From positions 1-40,451 of the forward strand of contig JAFTXE010000060.1 in NCBI GenBank assembly GCA_017461745.1: 40,451 nucleotides of DNA, given 5' to 3'. The notes beneath the pieces are model-generated. The model did not search any database, was not told where the DNA came from, and saw only the letters and a list, made by a program, of their open reading frames with translations. The position numbers and the translations under genes are program-made. Below are positions 23,443-30,936 of the stretch, piece by piece (within the stretch, counting starts at the first letter, position 1; every line of letters begins with the position of its first letter). The DNA comes from Clostridia bacterium. GTDB lineage: Bacteria > Bacillota > Clostridia > Oscillospirales > CAG-272.

Positions 23443-24047
23443 TTTTTCTCTCCTAAACATTCAATGCATTTTATTAAACAGTTAAGCACTCCATCTCTCC
23501 CGAATACACCGTCCTTATTCCAAGGCTCGTATGCGTGTGAAAAGAGTATGTTTGTAATTGTTTCATCGTTTTCTATTCTTTTGATAGTTTCAATATACGC
23601 CTCTCGGTCTTGTGTGTAACATCTGTACTTATCCACGCCCGCGCCTTGCAAACCGTCACCCGAGATAAGCGTATGAGTTCGTCCGTCAAGTACGCCTATG
23701 CAGTCCTTTGTGTGTCCTGCCATGGGGTAGGTGCAGATACCGTCACAGACAGTACGAACATCGGTTATCACCTCTATCTGAGGACATAAGAACAGTATTC
23801 CTTCAAGTCCCCCTGCATGGTCTCCGTGTCTGTGGGTTAAAATCAAGGCTCTGACATTAGAGATTTTCTTTCCCATATTTTTAAGTGCAGGGACAATAAA
23901 CTCGTCCACGTCACGTGCGTTCGAGGCGCAATCCACAAGTATATCACCCTCGTCTGTTTCCAGCAAAAACACAGAGGTATATACCGTATCAAAGGGTATT
24001 TTCAGTCTGTATATTCCGTCTGTTTCTTTGTGAAAATTATTATCCAT
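23439..24047 (-). CDS. MBL-fold metallo-hydrolase
   Basis: The 202-residue cytosolic protein has the HxHxDH metal motif (LILTHRHGDHAGGLEGI), a later GHTKDCIGV histidine and ISGDGLQG aspartate, and a terminal LFSHAYEPW histidine. This is the glyoxalase II/lactonase-type MBL fold. It probably hydrolyses a thioester, lactone or phosphoester intermediate of the neighbouring pathway. The start lies 3 bp from the stop of the Gfo/Idh/MocA gene and its end overlaps the next gene by 4 bp. Confidence 0.87.
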   Translation of the reverse strand: MDNNFHKETDGIYRLKIPFDTVYTSVFLLETDEGDILVDCASNARDVDEFIVPALKNMGKKISNVRALILTHRHGDHAGGLEGILFLCPQIEVITDVRTVCDGICTYPMAGHTKDCIGVLDGRTHTLISGDGLQGAGVDKYRCYTQDREAYIETIKRIENDETITNILFSHAYEPWNKDGVFGRDGVLNCLIKCIECLGEKK

Positions 24048-24050
24048 ACT

Positions 24051-25070
24051 CTATACGATCGTTCCGCAACATTTTAGTATTGTTTTGAACAACTCAAGCT
24101 CATAGTCTAGAGTATATGGATTTTCTTTCTCTCCACGCACCATTTCCGCAAATGCAATAAGCATTGCTTCATAACGTTGAAAGGAAGGTGTTCTATCGTG
24201 GATTTTATTTGTTTTGCCAAGCTCATTTAAAAACGATTCCGATTTTTCAGTATAGACCATATATCGCCTGTTCTCGTCAGAAACCAATACCTCAAGCGGT
24301 CGTATTTCCACAGTTGCTTTCGAGCCGCACACAACTAACTGACGTCTGTCAAATCCACCTATTTCTGAGCCTCCGGTTCGTACTACGGAAACTGCATCGG
24401 GATATTTGAGAACGGCAAAGCCAAGATCTTCAGAGCTTACGCTATCAAGACCTGTCACCGTATTTAAGGGAACAACTTCGGTAGGAACACCTTGTATTTG
24501 CATAACGATGTCAATCAAGTGACAACCGAGAAAGAACATCATGCCGCCCTTGAAGGTTGATAGCCAATCGCGTAAAGCCTTTGATACCGCTCTGCTCATA
24601 TGCGCTTCAACACTATATATTTTTCCCAATTCACCCGCTTGAGCACGTTTTATTACATCTGCAATATATGGGTTATAGCGGTACATATAGCCTATATGAA
24701 ACACCTTGTCGCTTTTTCTTGCGGTGTTGATAAGGTTTTCAAAGTCGGATAGGCATTGGCTTCCCGGTTTCTCCATATGTACGTGCTTTCCATGCTCAAT
24801 AGCCATTGTAGCATATTTTGTTAAATGTATTTCGTCTGTTTCTACTGCTACGGCTTCTATGGTAGGATCGTTAAGAACATCATCAAGAGAAAGTTCCGTA
24901 TAGTTGGCAAAAAACTTTTTGATCTTACCCTTACAAGTCTCTCTTTCGTCCTCAACAAGAACGTATCCAACCATTTCAAAAATATCGGGTAAAGAATTTA
25001 TAGTGTTGAATATTTCGGCAGAGTGGCTATGCCTATTTACTCCTATCTGCGCTATTCTTATTTTTCGCAT
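24051..25070 (-). CDS. Gfo/Idh/MocA family oxidoreductase
   Basis: The 339-residue protein has the Rossmann N-terminus (RKIRIAQIGVNRHSHSAEIF), in which the usual GxGxxG is degenerate. The signature EKPGSQCLSDFENLI and YMYRYNPYIADVIKRAQAGELGKI follow, with a C-terminal beta-sheet domain (GGMMFFLGCHLIDIVMQIQG) supplying the substrate site and the HLID histidine. Family members oxidise or epimerise sugars and cyclitols with NAD(P). It overlaps the upstream dehydrogenase by 13 bp. In some bacteria these two types are fused into one bi-domain oxidoreductase. Confidence 0.87.
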   Translation of the reverse strand: MRKIRIAQIGVNRHSHSAEIFNTINSLPDIFEMVGYVLVEDERETCKGKIKKFFANYTELSLDDVLNDPTIEAVAVETDEIHLTKYATMAIEHGKHVHMEKPGSQCLSDFENLINTARKSDKVFHIGYMYRYNPYIADVIKRAQAGELGKIYSVEAHMSRAVSKALRDWLSTFKGGMMFFLGCHLIDIVMQIQGVPTEVVPLNTVTGLDSVSSEDLGFAVLKYPDAVSVVRTGGSEIGGFDRRQLVVCGSKATVEIRPLEVLVSDENRRYMVYTEKSESFLNELGKTNKIHDRTPSFQRYEAMLIAFAEMVRGEKENPYTLDYELELFKTILKCCGTIV

Positions 25071-26080
25071 TCAAGCCGTCTCCAATCAAATTGAACTGTG
25101 GGGAAATGCGAGTCATTTGCAAGCCGTTCATATACCGCGGGGGCATCCTCGGGCGAATACGTTTCTTCTATAAGGCTCATAAAGTCAATACGTCCACTCT
25201 CTATAAGTTTAAGTATAGTTCTTTCGTCATCAGCCTCACACCACCAACCCTCAAAGGACTCGTTTTTAGGTCTTGCCATAGTATGCGCTCCAATGAGTGT
25301 GATGCCGGGGCCGTGTACCTTGTGGTAGTAATCTATGGAAAAGTCGGAGCTTCTCGTGCAACCAAGAAGAGCGATGCGTCCGAATCTTGCCATACAGTCA
25401 AGAGCCATATCAAGACCCTTGCCGTTGCCTGTTACCTCAATAGCAACGTTAACACCTTTTCCCGTTATTTGCCTTACCCGTTCAACAAATCCATCTTCAA
25501 ACGGATCAAGCGCAAAGTCTGCACCAAGTTTGAGCGCCTTTTGACGCCTTTCTGCCACGGGATCAACCGCAATTATCGGAACGGCTCCTGCGCATTTGAG
25601 AAGCTGAACTCCGATAAGTCCGAGAACACCAAGACCGAATACTATTGCAGATTCACCTATCTCCAAGCGACATTTGCGAATAGCTGCAAGAGGGAAGGTT
25701 GCTATGTGCGTAATTGCGGCTTCATCAAATCCGATATCGTCTGACATCTTATATACTTTATCTTCGGAAAGCTTACAATATTCCGCATGCTTCGACCACG
25801 AGCAAGATACGCGGTCACCGACGCTTACGCTCGTTACCTTATCTCCTACGGCAACGACAGTTCCCGACGAGCTATATCCGCACTGACGGGGGAATACTAC
25901 CTTTCCGCTTCTGTTTACACTTGTATTGGGGTCTCCAATAAGATTTGCTCTCTCCGTACCGCTACTGATGGTTGACACAGCAAGCTTAACTAAAACCTCG
26001 CGTTCTTTAAGAGTGGGCACAGCCTTATCTATAAGCTCGGCTACGCATGGAGATGTGAAAATAATATTTCTGTTGCTCAT
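25058..26080 (-). CDS. Zinc-type dehydrogenase of the bi-domain oxidoreductase group
   Basis: The 340-residue medium-chain dehydrogenase shows STISSGTERANLIG in place of the usual CGxCGTD, CGYSSSGTVVAVG, the FGLGVLGLIGVQLLKCAG nucleotide loop and EVTGNGKGLDMALD. The missing GHE motif and the SGTER sequence place it with the dehydrogenase halves of bi-domain oxidoreductases of sugar metabolism. It likely acts with the overlapping Gfo/Idh/MocA enzyme. The end of the gene overlaps that gene by 13 bp. Confidence 0.85.
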   Translation of the reverse strand: MSNRNIIFTSPCVAELIDKAVPTLKEREVLVKLAVSTISSGTERANLIGDPNTSVNRSGKVVFPRQCGYSSSGTVVAVGDKVTSVSVGDRVSCSWSKHAEYCKLSEDKVYKMSDDIGFDEAAITHIATFPLAAIRKCRLEIGESAIVFGLGVLGLIGVQLLKCAGAVPIIAVDPVAERRQKALKLGADFALDPFEDGFVERVRQITGKGVNVAIEVTGNGKGLDMALDCMARFGRIALLGCTRSSDFSIDYYHKVHGPGITLIGAHTMARPKNESFEGWWCEADDERTILKLIESGRIDFMSLIEETYSPEDAPAVYERLANDSHFPTVQFDWRRLECEK

Positions 26081-26104
26081 AATTGTCTCTCTCTGTAATA
26101 TAAT

Positions 26105-26899
26105 TTATTTTCCGCTACGTATAGCTTCAATTTGATTCTTTATTTTAAGAGCAGCCTTACCGGCGCGTTCATAATACTCCTCGGGCGTGATTTTGTTGTA
26201 ATGATTGCTCTGTTTAGTTGAAATCTCTAACATAATACTGCCTTCATAAGGACTTTCCGCTATTTGACGCGCAACTCTGTCAAAGTCTATCTTTCCGTCG
26301 TAGGGAATCATATGATGGTCACCGTCAAGCATATTGTCGTGGATATGCAGAGCCTTGAGCTTATCTCCGAACATAGGCATAAACTGTCGTTTGTCTCCCG
26401 AGCACGCCTCGTGTCCTACGTCCCAGCAAAATCCGGATTCGGGAAACTGCTCAAGTATAAACGCAAGATTCCCGTAAGGACGGATATTCTCACATGCTAT
26501 TTCCACGCCAAGCTCTTTAGCTCGTTCAAATACCTTTACGAAGCGTGTATATCCTCTTTCATTTGGACGTGGTGGAGTATGTCCCGCCGTCACGTGAAGC
26601 ACAAGAGTTGGGATTTCATATTTTCCGCACTTTTCAACACTGTCCATTATACGAGAAAATATTTCCTCACTTCGCTCACTGTTACGCCATATATCGTTTA
26701 CATTTGACGTTTCGGTGGAGAGTGGTCCGTGCAGATTTTCGCAGAAAATATTCTCCTGCTTTAATCGATTAACGACCTCGTCCAACCGAGGATTTTCAGA
26801 ACCAATGAATGTATTTTCAAAATTATTTCGTTTCATTAGCGCTATTTGAGTATCGTCATCAAGCCCCACATAGCAATTATAGCTTATTCCTAATCTCAT
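26105..26899 (-). CDS. Sugar phosphate isomerase/epimerase (TIM barrel)
   Basis: The 264-residue protein has the xylose isomerase-like pattern: NLHGPLS near 58, TLVLHVTAGH near 98, EIACENIRPYGN with the metal Glu, GFCWDVGHEAC with Asp and His, KALHIHDNMLDGDHHMIPYDGKIDF and MLEIS. It is shorter than the member at 903-1823 and only distantly similar. Such enzymes act on inosose, hydroxypyruvate or ketose intermediates. It is 1 bp from the cytosolic GDPD gene and 24 bp from the dehydrogenase gene, so all are co-transcribed. Confidence 0.85.
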   Translation of the reverse strand: MRLGISYNCYVGLDDDTQIALMKRNNFENTFIGSENPRLDEVVNRLKQENIFCENLHGPLSTETSNVNDIWRNSERSEEIFSRIMDSVEKCGKYEIPTLVLHVTAGHTPPRPNERGYTRFVKVFERAKELGVEIACENIRPYGNLAFILEQFPESGFCWDVGHEACSGDKRQFMPMFGDKLKALHIHDNMLDGDHHMIPYDGKIDFDRVARQIAESPYEGSIMLEISTKQSNHYNKITPEEYYERAGKAALKIKNQIEAIRSGK

Positions 26900-26900
26900 A

Positions 26901-27686
26901 TTACTGCTCTATATCGTTTATCCATTCGGGTTTTATACGTCCGTTTGTCTCTACGTAATCGGCTTTGAAATTTACCACTGCGTTTTCGAGTTCCTCGCGC
27001 GTAGATATTATCCATATTCCAAGCTTGCCGTACTTACGTACTCTATTGCAAAGGTCAACTGAGGCTTTCTCGCCCTTATACCAAGAAAGGCGCGGAAGAT
27101 CGTAACAGACCCAAAATATGATTTCTCTGTTATCAAACGTTTCCTTTACTATTTTAAGAAAATTTTCAAACAGATCAATCCCGTCATAATGTAACGTAGC
27201 GCGAGGAACAAATTTTGCCGCTTCTTGCAAAGACTCAAGGGAATCGCAAGTCATACCAACGTTTATGCTTCCTTTTCTCTCTGCGATTTCTTCAAGAAAG
27301 GCTTTGCGTATATCATCGGGAAATTTAGTCCACACGTTATCAAACTTCAACGGCACGGTAGGATTTTCTTCTGCAAAATCCAAAACATCGGAAAGGGTGG
27401 GGATTTTTTCGCCTTTGAATTTTTCATCCTTCCATGAGCCATACTCGTATGAACGTGCCTGCTCAAGCGTAATATCCGCAATATTCAAGTCCGGCGCTAT
27501 TCCGTTTTCATCTCTTGCGGTGCGCTTCAGCGATTTATCGTGAAGCATAACGAATTTGCCGTCAAGCGTATATTTAGGGTCAAGCTCAATAATGCCGTAG
27601 CCTTGGTCAACGGCGGCTTGATATGCTAATATCGTATTCTCCGGATATTCATAGCTTACGCCTCTGTGCGCCTGTAATTTTGTCAT
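26901..27686 (-). CDS. Cytosolic glycerophosphodiester phosphodiesterase
   Basis: The 261-residue protein is a compact GDPD without signal peptide. AHRGVSYEYPENTILAY holds the HRG and the E-N, YGIIELDPKYTLDGKFVMLHDKSLKRT carries the Glu-x-Asp and catalytic His, and a later KFDNVW lies where a lysine-containing strand is normal. It would cleave imported glycerophosphodiesters to glycerol 3-phosphate and an alcohol. It differs strongly from the two secreted GDPD domains in this window. It starts 30 bp after a strong hairpin, so expression may depend on read-through or a weak local promoter. Confidence 0.88.
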   Translation of the reverse strand: MTKLQAHRGVSYEYPENTILAYQAAVDQGYGIIELDPKYTLDGKFVMLHDKSLKRTARDENGIAPDLNIADITLEQARSYEYGSWKDEKFKGEKIPTLSDVLDFAEENPTVPLKFDNVWTKFPDDIRKAFLEEIAERKGSINVGMTCDSLESLQEAAKFVPRATLHYDGIDLFENFLKIVKETFDNREIIFWVCYDLPRLSWYKGEKASVDLCNRVRKYGKLGIWIISTREELENAVVNFKADYVETNGRIKPEWINDIEQ

Positions 27687-27718
27687 TTTGTTTTCCTTTC
27701 ATTATGTGGTTGATCTAA

Positions 27719-27757
27719 AACACGCTCCCGAATGCCGTCGGCATTCGGGAGCGTGTT
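27719..27757 (-). terminator. Strong hairpin after the second secreted operon part
   Basis: A perfect 18-bp stem (AACACGCTCCCGAATGCC and its complement) closes a three-base loop. On the minus strand TTTTAG overlaps and follows the stem. It lies between the small peptide gene and the cytosolic GDPD gene and probably ends or attenuates transcription. Confidence 0.7.
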
Positions 27758-27816
27758 AACTTCTGATTCCGTAACCGGTCAATATGATTTTGAAGAATAT
27801 TTTTGAATTTATATTC

Positions 27817-27963
27817 TTATTCCGATGCATTCGAGCTCGGAGTATTTCCTTTTATCCAGTTTTCACATTCTGCTAAAAACGGATCGTTGCCAGAATTCTG
27901 AAGAATATCGTCAGCAGAAGAAATTACCAGTAATTCCACGATAGGTTTTTTCCACTGTTTCAT
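27817..27963 (-). CDS. Small peptide of the (Y/W)xxP leader type, 48 aa
   Basis: ATG 27961-27963 lies behind an ideal AGGAGG site and opens a 48-codon frame starting MKQWKKPIVELLVISSADD, with NSGNDPF and WIKGNTPSSNASE following. It resembles the 39-residue peptide at 15338-15457 in order and motif. It directly follows a secreted GDPD gene, as the other precedes one. The longer frame to 28023 would overlap the GDPD 3' end without a ribosome binding site. No maturation enzyme or exporter is nearby; function unknown. Confidence 0.65.
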   Translation of the reverse strand: MKQWKKPIVELLVISSADDILQNSGNDPFLAECENWIKGNTPSSNASE

Positions 27964-27982
27964 GTTTTTCCTCCTAATATTT

Positions 27983-28924
27983 TTAATCGTTGTAATACGT
28001 TTGTGCCACAAATTTACAAGCACTTAGCGGATCGTTTACCATTGCTCCGTTGATACCATTTTCATTGAGCAACTTAAACACGTCTTCTTCAGTACATTTG
28101 TAGCAATCTGCGTACAATCTCATTTTACTCTTTATTTTCGCAAGGGAGTCATTCTGTTCATTAAGAAATATGCCGACCTCGTCACTACTCACAAAACCAC
28201 TACCTGAAACGGAAATACGCGCAAGCATCGGCATATTGAACGATTCAAGTTGCTCCGCTTTAGTCACTCCGTCAGAACAGGCCTCATTGCTAAATATCGC
28301 TTGATAGTAAGGAATCAACATTCTATTCTCCGTCTTATCCAAAAGAAGTTTTCTACAGTTATTTCCGACTATTACGCCCATTCCTGCGTTATATATCATA
28401 GTATCCCAAGCCTCATATCTTTCGAATATTGGGAATGCTATATTGACTACATCGTTCCTGGTAAATCCGGTATTTGTTGTATACTCAGTATCAAGCTTAT
28501 CGCAAAGCAGAAACATTCTGCCATTTGCTACTATAACCGCTTCTTCAAGCGTGGGGATAAGGTATTCGGTCACAGCCGCATTCGCTCCGCCCGTGCCTTC
28601 TTTAAGTCTGAGGCAACGAAGCTCTGTAAGAGTCCATTCACTGACATCTTCTGACGTGGGTAAGATGATTCCATTTACCGTCTTACCTTTCATGACTGAA
28701 AAGTTGGTCGTTCTTGTAAGCGTGTCATCATGCATAAGCACGGGGACATCGTCCTTGGAAAAACTCACGTCTATCTCGCATACGTCAACGCCCATCATGC
28801 AGGCGCTTATGATGCCCTCAATGGAATTCTCAGGATAGTGTACAGATTCACCTCTATGCGCCCAAACCATAAATCTTCCGTCGGGGTCATTTAATGCCTT
28901 TCTCTTTTCCTCGAAGTCAAGCAT
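27983..28924 (-). CDS. Glycerophosphodiester phosphodiesterase domain, +1-frame part of second secreted fusion
   Basis: The frame encodes a GDPD barrel closely related to the one at 12896-13984: VWAHRGESVHYPENSIEG, CEIDVSFSKDDVPVLMHDDTL and the end MVNDPLSACKFVAQTYYND. The first ATG is at 28922-28924, but homology with the other locus extends upstream in the same frame to 29017 (REEYIEDPTALKLSWEDEFD). That stretch has no ATG, GTG or TTG codon, so it can be reached only from the upstream frame. A one-base slip at CTT (29019-29021) yields a 973-residue secreted protein. HRG, Glu-x-Asp and the catalytic His are intact. Confidence 0.87.
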   Translation of the reverse strand: MLDFEEKRKALNDPDGRFMVWAHRGESVHYPENSIEGIISACMMGVDVCEIDVSFSKDDVPVLMHDDTLTRTTNFSVMKGKTVNGIILPTSEDVSEWTLTELRCLRLKEGTGGANAAVTEYLIPTLEEAVIVANGRMFLLCDKLDTEYTTNTGFTRNDVVNIAFPIFERYEAWDTMIYNAGMGVIVGNNCRKLLLDKTENRMLIPYYQAIFSNEACSDGVTKAEQLESFNMPMLARISVSGSGFVSSDEVGIFLNEQNDSLAKIKSKMRLYADCYKCTEEDVFKLLNENGINGAMVNDPLSACKFVAQTYYND

Positions 28925-29006
28925 TTCTGCGGGGACATCAAACTCGTCCTCCCAACTGAGTTTAAGGGCGGTGGGGTCTTCTATGTATTCTTCTCTTGTG
29001 ACATAT

Positions 29007-30905
29007 TTAGTCTTGTAGAAGATACCCCCTTATGGTCTTAAGTTCGGATTCTGCCCCATCTTTCGCGTCAGGATTGTAAGGACTATAGGAAGCTACTTCA
29101 CCAATAGCATACTCGCTGTTTGCAGGAATCACATACTTGTAAGTATCGTTTGGGGTATCACTTCTGTCATAGTAAGCTGCATTGGCAACGTAAGCGATAC
29201 TTCTTGTTGCGTACTGTCCCGAATAAACGATATCATCGTTGATCGTTACGTAGCCGATAGCGCTGTAATCCCAATCGTAGTTAGCTTCCTTGATGTCTGT
29301 AATAGAGCCGCAGAAGTAGTAATACTTATCATGCTCCATGTCCGCGCCTTTAAGGTCACTGTTGAACACATCCGTTCCGGTAACAGTGGAATTTACGTCA
29401 AGGTAGTTGCCCTCGTTAAGTGCGTCAGCGGTGAAAACATTATTAGCCTTTGCAGGGTCTGTAAGATAGTCGTTGGGAGTTATGAGAGTACCGAAGTCCA
29501 AAGAAATTTCTGCCTTTGTCAGTACAGCATAATCCGCTTTGTTAACAGCGGTTGAAAATCTCAGACCCGAAACACCATCCTTGTTAAGTCTTACGGAAGC
29601 GGTCTTCAGAGTATAGAATGAAAGGCTGTAAAGCTTTTCGCCGTTTTTAAATACATATCCGTGATTAGCATCTGTAACAGGGTAATTGTCATTTGTAGCG
29701 CCGCCATCGTTGATATTCTGATAGTATACCGTCTTGCCGATAGCTGCGTTCATGTCAAATGCAAGTTTACCTGATGCGAGTTCGTTTGATTTAAATGACG
29801 TAGCATTTATAGTGCCACCTTTTTCCGTATAGCTATAATATGCATCAACAGAAATGTCTGAATTATAGTAATTATTTCCTATATCCGTATCACTTGTAGT
29901 TCCCCAATATAATTGTCCTATTTGAGTTCCCGTAATATTTCCATTATTGTAGCATCCCTCCACCTTGGTAGCAGAGTAAGCCATTCTTCCCACAATTCCT
30001 GCCACACAAGTTGTGTCACCTAAAATATCTCCGGTATTGTAGCAATAATAAATGCTAAGTTCAACTGCCTCTTTATAACTGTATGCAACTATACCGCCAA
30101 GACTTTCCGTACCTTCGATTTTAGCCTCATTACCACAGCTTGTAATGGAGACCTTACTTGCTGCCTTCATATATCCTACGATACCTGCGGCATATTTAGC
30201 AGACTCTATTTCTCCTCGGTTTGTGCATTGAGCTATTGTTGTATCAGTACCGTTTAACATTCCTACTATTCCTGCCGCTATGTTGGTACCTGAAGATATA
30301 TTTCCCGTGTTTATACAATTCTCAATTGTTAAGGTAGAACCACTGGCATATCCTATTATTCCACCTGCAGGAGTTGATGTTGAACCTTCTGCTGTTTCTA
30401 TATTTCCGGTGTTCGTACAGTTAATGAAATCTGCACTTGTATTGTAAACAAAGCTTGTCAATCCTGCTGCTGTAATATAATTGGAGGAAATGCCCGTCCA
30501 CGCTCCTGATGTAAGATTTTGAGCGTTAGTAACTGATGCATTGTTTGTAACGTTTTTAAAGGTTGTTTTGTTGGTGCCCGTTACAAGACTTGCAAGAGCG
30601 GCATAACCTGTAACCTCGCCGTCAATGGTAAGATTTTCAACGGTAGTACCGCTTACCGTCTTAAAGAGAGGTACGCTTGTGGTAACGGTATAACCGTTTC
30701 CGTTAAGCGTGCCCGTAAATTCCTCAGTTACCGTTGCAGTAACGGTTACAGGACCCGTAAGATAATAGTTAACGTTGTCATCAGTTTGTGCCACTTGAAG
30801 AATTGTTTTGTCTTCTGCCGATACGCTTAAGGGTATCATTGTAAATAGCATTAACAATGAAAGGACAAGCGCAAGCAGCTTAGTTATTTTTCTTCTGTTT
30901 CGCAT
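29007..30905 (-). CDS. Secreted GLUG-repeat protein with shared surface domain, zero-frame part of fusion
   Basis: The 632-residue zero-frame product has a signal peptide (LLALVLSLLMLFTMIPLSVSA). Residues 60-330 are repeats of about 25-30 residues of the form (A)GGI(I/V)GY..., C.NTG.I, typical of GLUG-like beta-helical surface domains. Residues 435-600 contain SVRLNKDGVSGLRFST, DFGTLITPNDYL, YYYFCGSITDI and RSIAYVANAAYY, the same domain as residues 30-200 of the protein at 13938-15320. The frame ends RGYLLQD; RGYL is encoded by AGG GGG TAT CTT, identical to the frameshift site of E. coli prfB. It probably continues into the GDPD domain by a +1 shift. Confidence 0.85.
   Translation of the reverse strand: MRNRRKITKLLALVLSLLMLFTMIPLSVSAEDKTILQVAQTDDNVNYYLTGPVTVTATVTEEFTGTLNGNGYTVTTSVPLFKTVSGTTVENLTIDGEVTGYAALASLVTGTNKTTFKNVTNNASVTNAQNLTSGAWTGISSNYITAAGLTSFVYNTSADFINCTNTGNIETAEGSTSTPAGGIIGYASGSTLTIENCINTGNISSGTNIAAGIVGMLNGTDTTIAQCTNRGEIESAKYAAGIVGYMKAASKVSITSCGNEAKIEGTESLGGIVAYSYKEAVELSIYYCYNTGDILGDTTCVAGIVGRMAYSATKVEGCYNNGNITGTQIGQLYWGTTSDTDIGNNYYNSDISVDAYYSYTEKGGTINATSFKSNELASGKLAFDMNAAIGKTVYYQNINDGGATNDNYPVTDANHGYVFKNGEKLYSLSFYTLKTASVRLNKDGVSGLRFSTAVNKADYAVLTKAEISLDFGTLITPNDYLTDPAKANNVFTADALNEGNYLDVNSTVTGTDVFNSDLKGADMEHDKYYYFCGSITDIKEANYDWDYSAIGYVTINDDIVYSGQYATRSIAYVANAAYYDRSDTPNDTYKYVIPANSEYAIGEVASYSPYNPDAKDGAESELKTIRGYLLQD
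29015..29030 (-). promoter_or_regulatory. RF2-like +1 frameshift site, locus 2
   Basis: The minus strand reads AGG GGG TAT CTT C TAC. AGGGGG (29025-29030), TAT and CTT (29019-29021) match the prfB signal base for base, but CTA replaces the TGA stop and the zero frame ends three codons later at TAA (29007-29009). Slip of tRNA-Leu from CUU to UUC is sterically as good as the CUU to UUU slip of prfB. The pause would have to come from the internal Shine-Dalgarno and the CUA codon. Confidence 0.7.
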
Positions 30906-30936
30906 GATTTAAAATCCTTTCTTATTATATTTAATT

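Noticed and set aside
29007..29030. Simple sequencing error in the run of five G
   Set aside because: The homologous locus has the same +1 change without a G run, and both sites fit the prfB signal. It remains possible only if both loci were mis-read.
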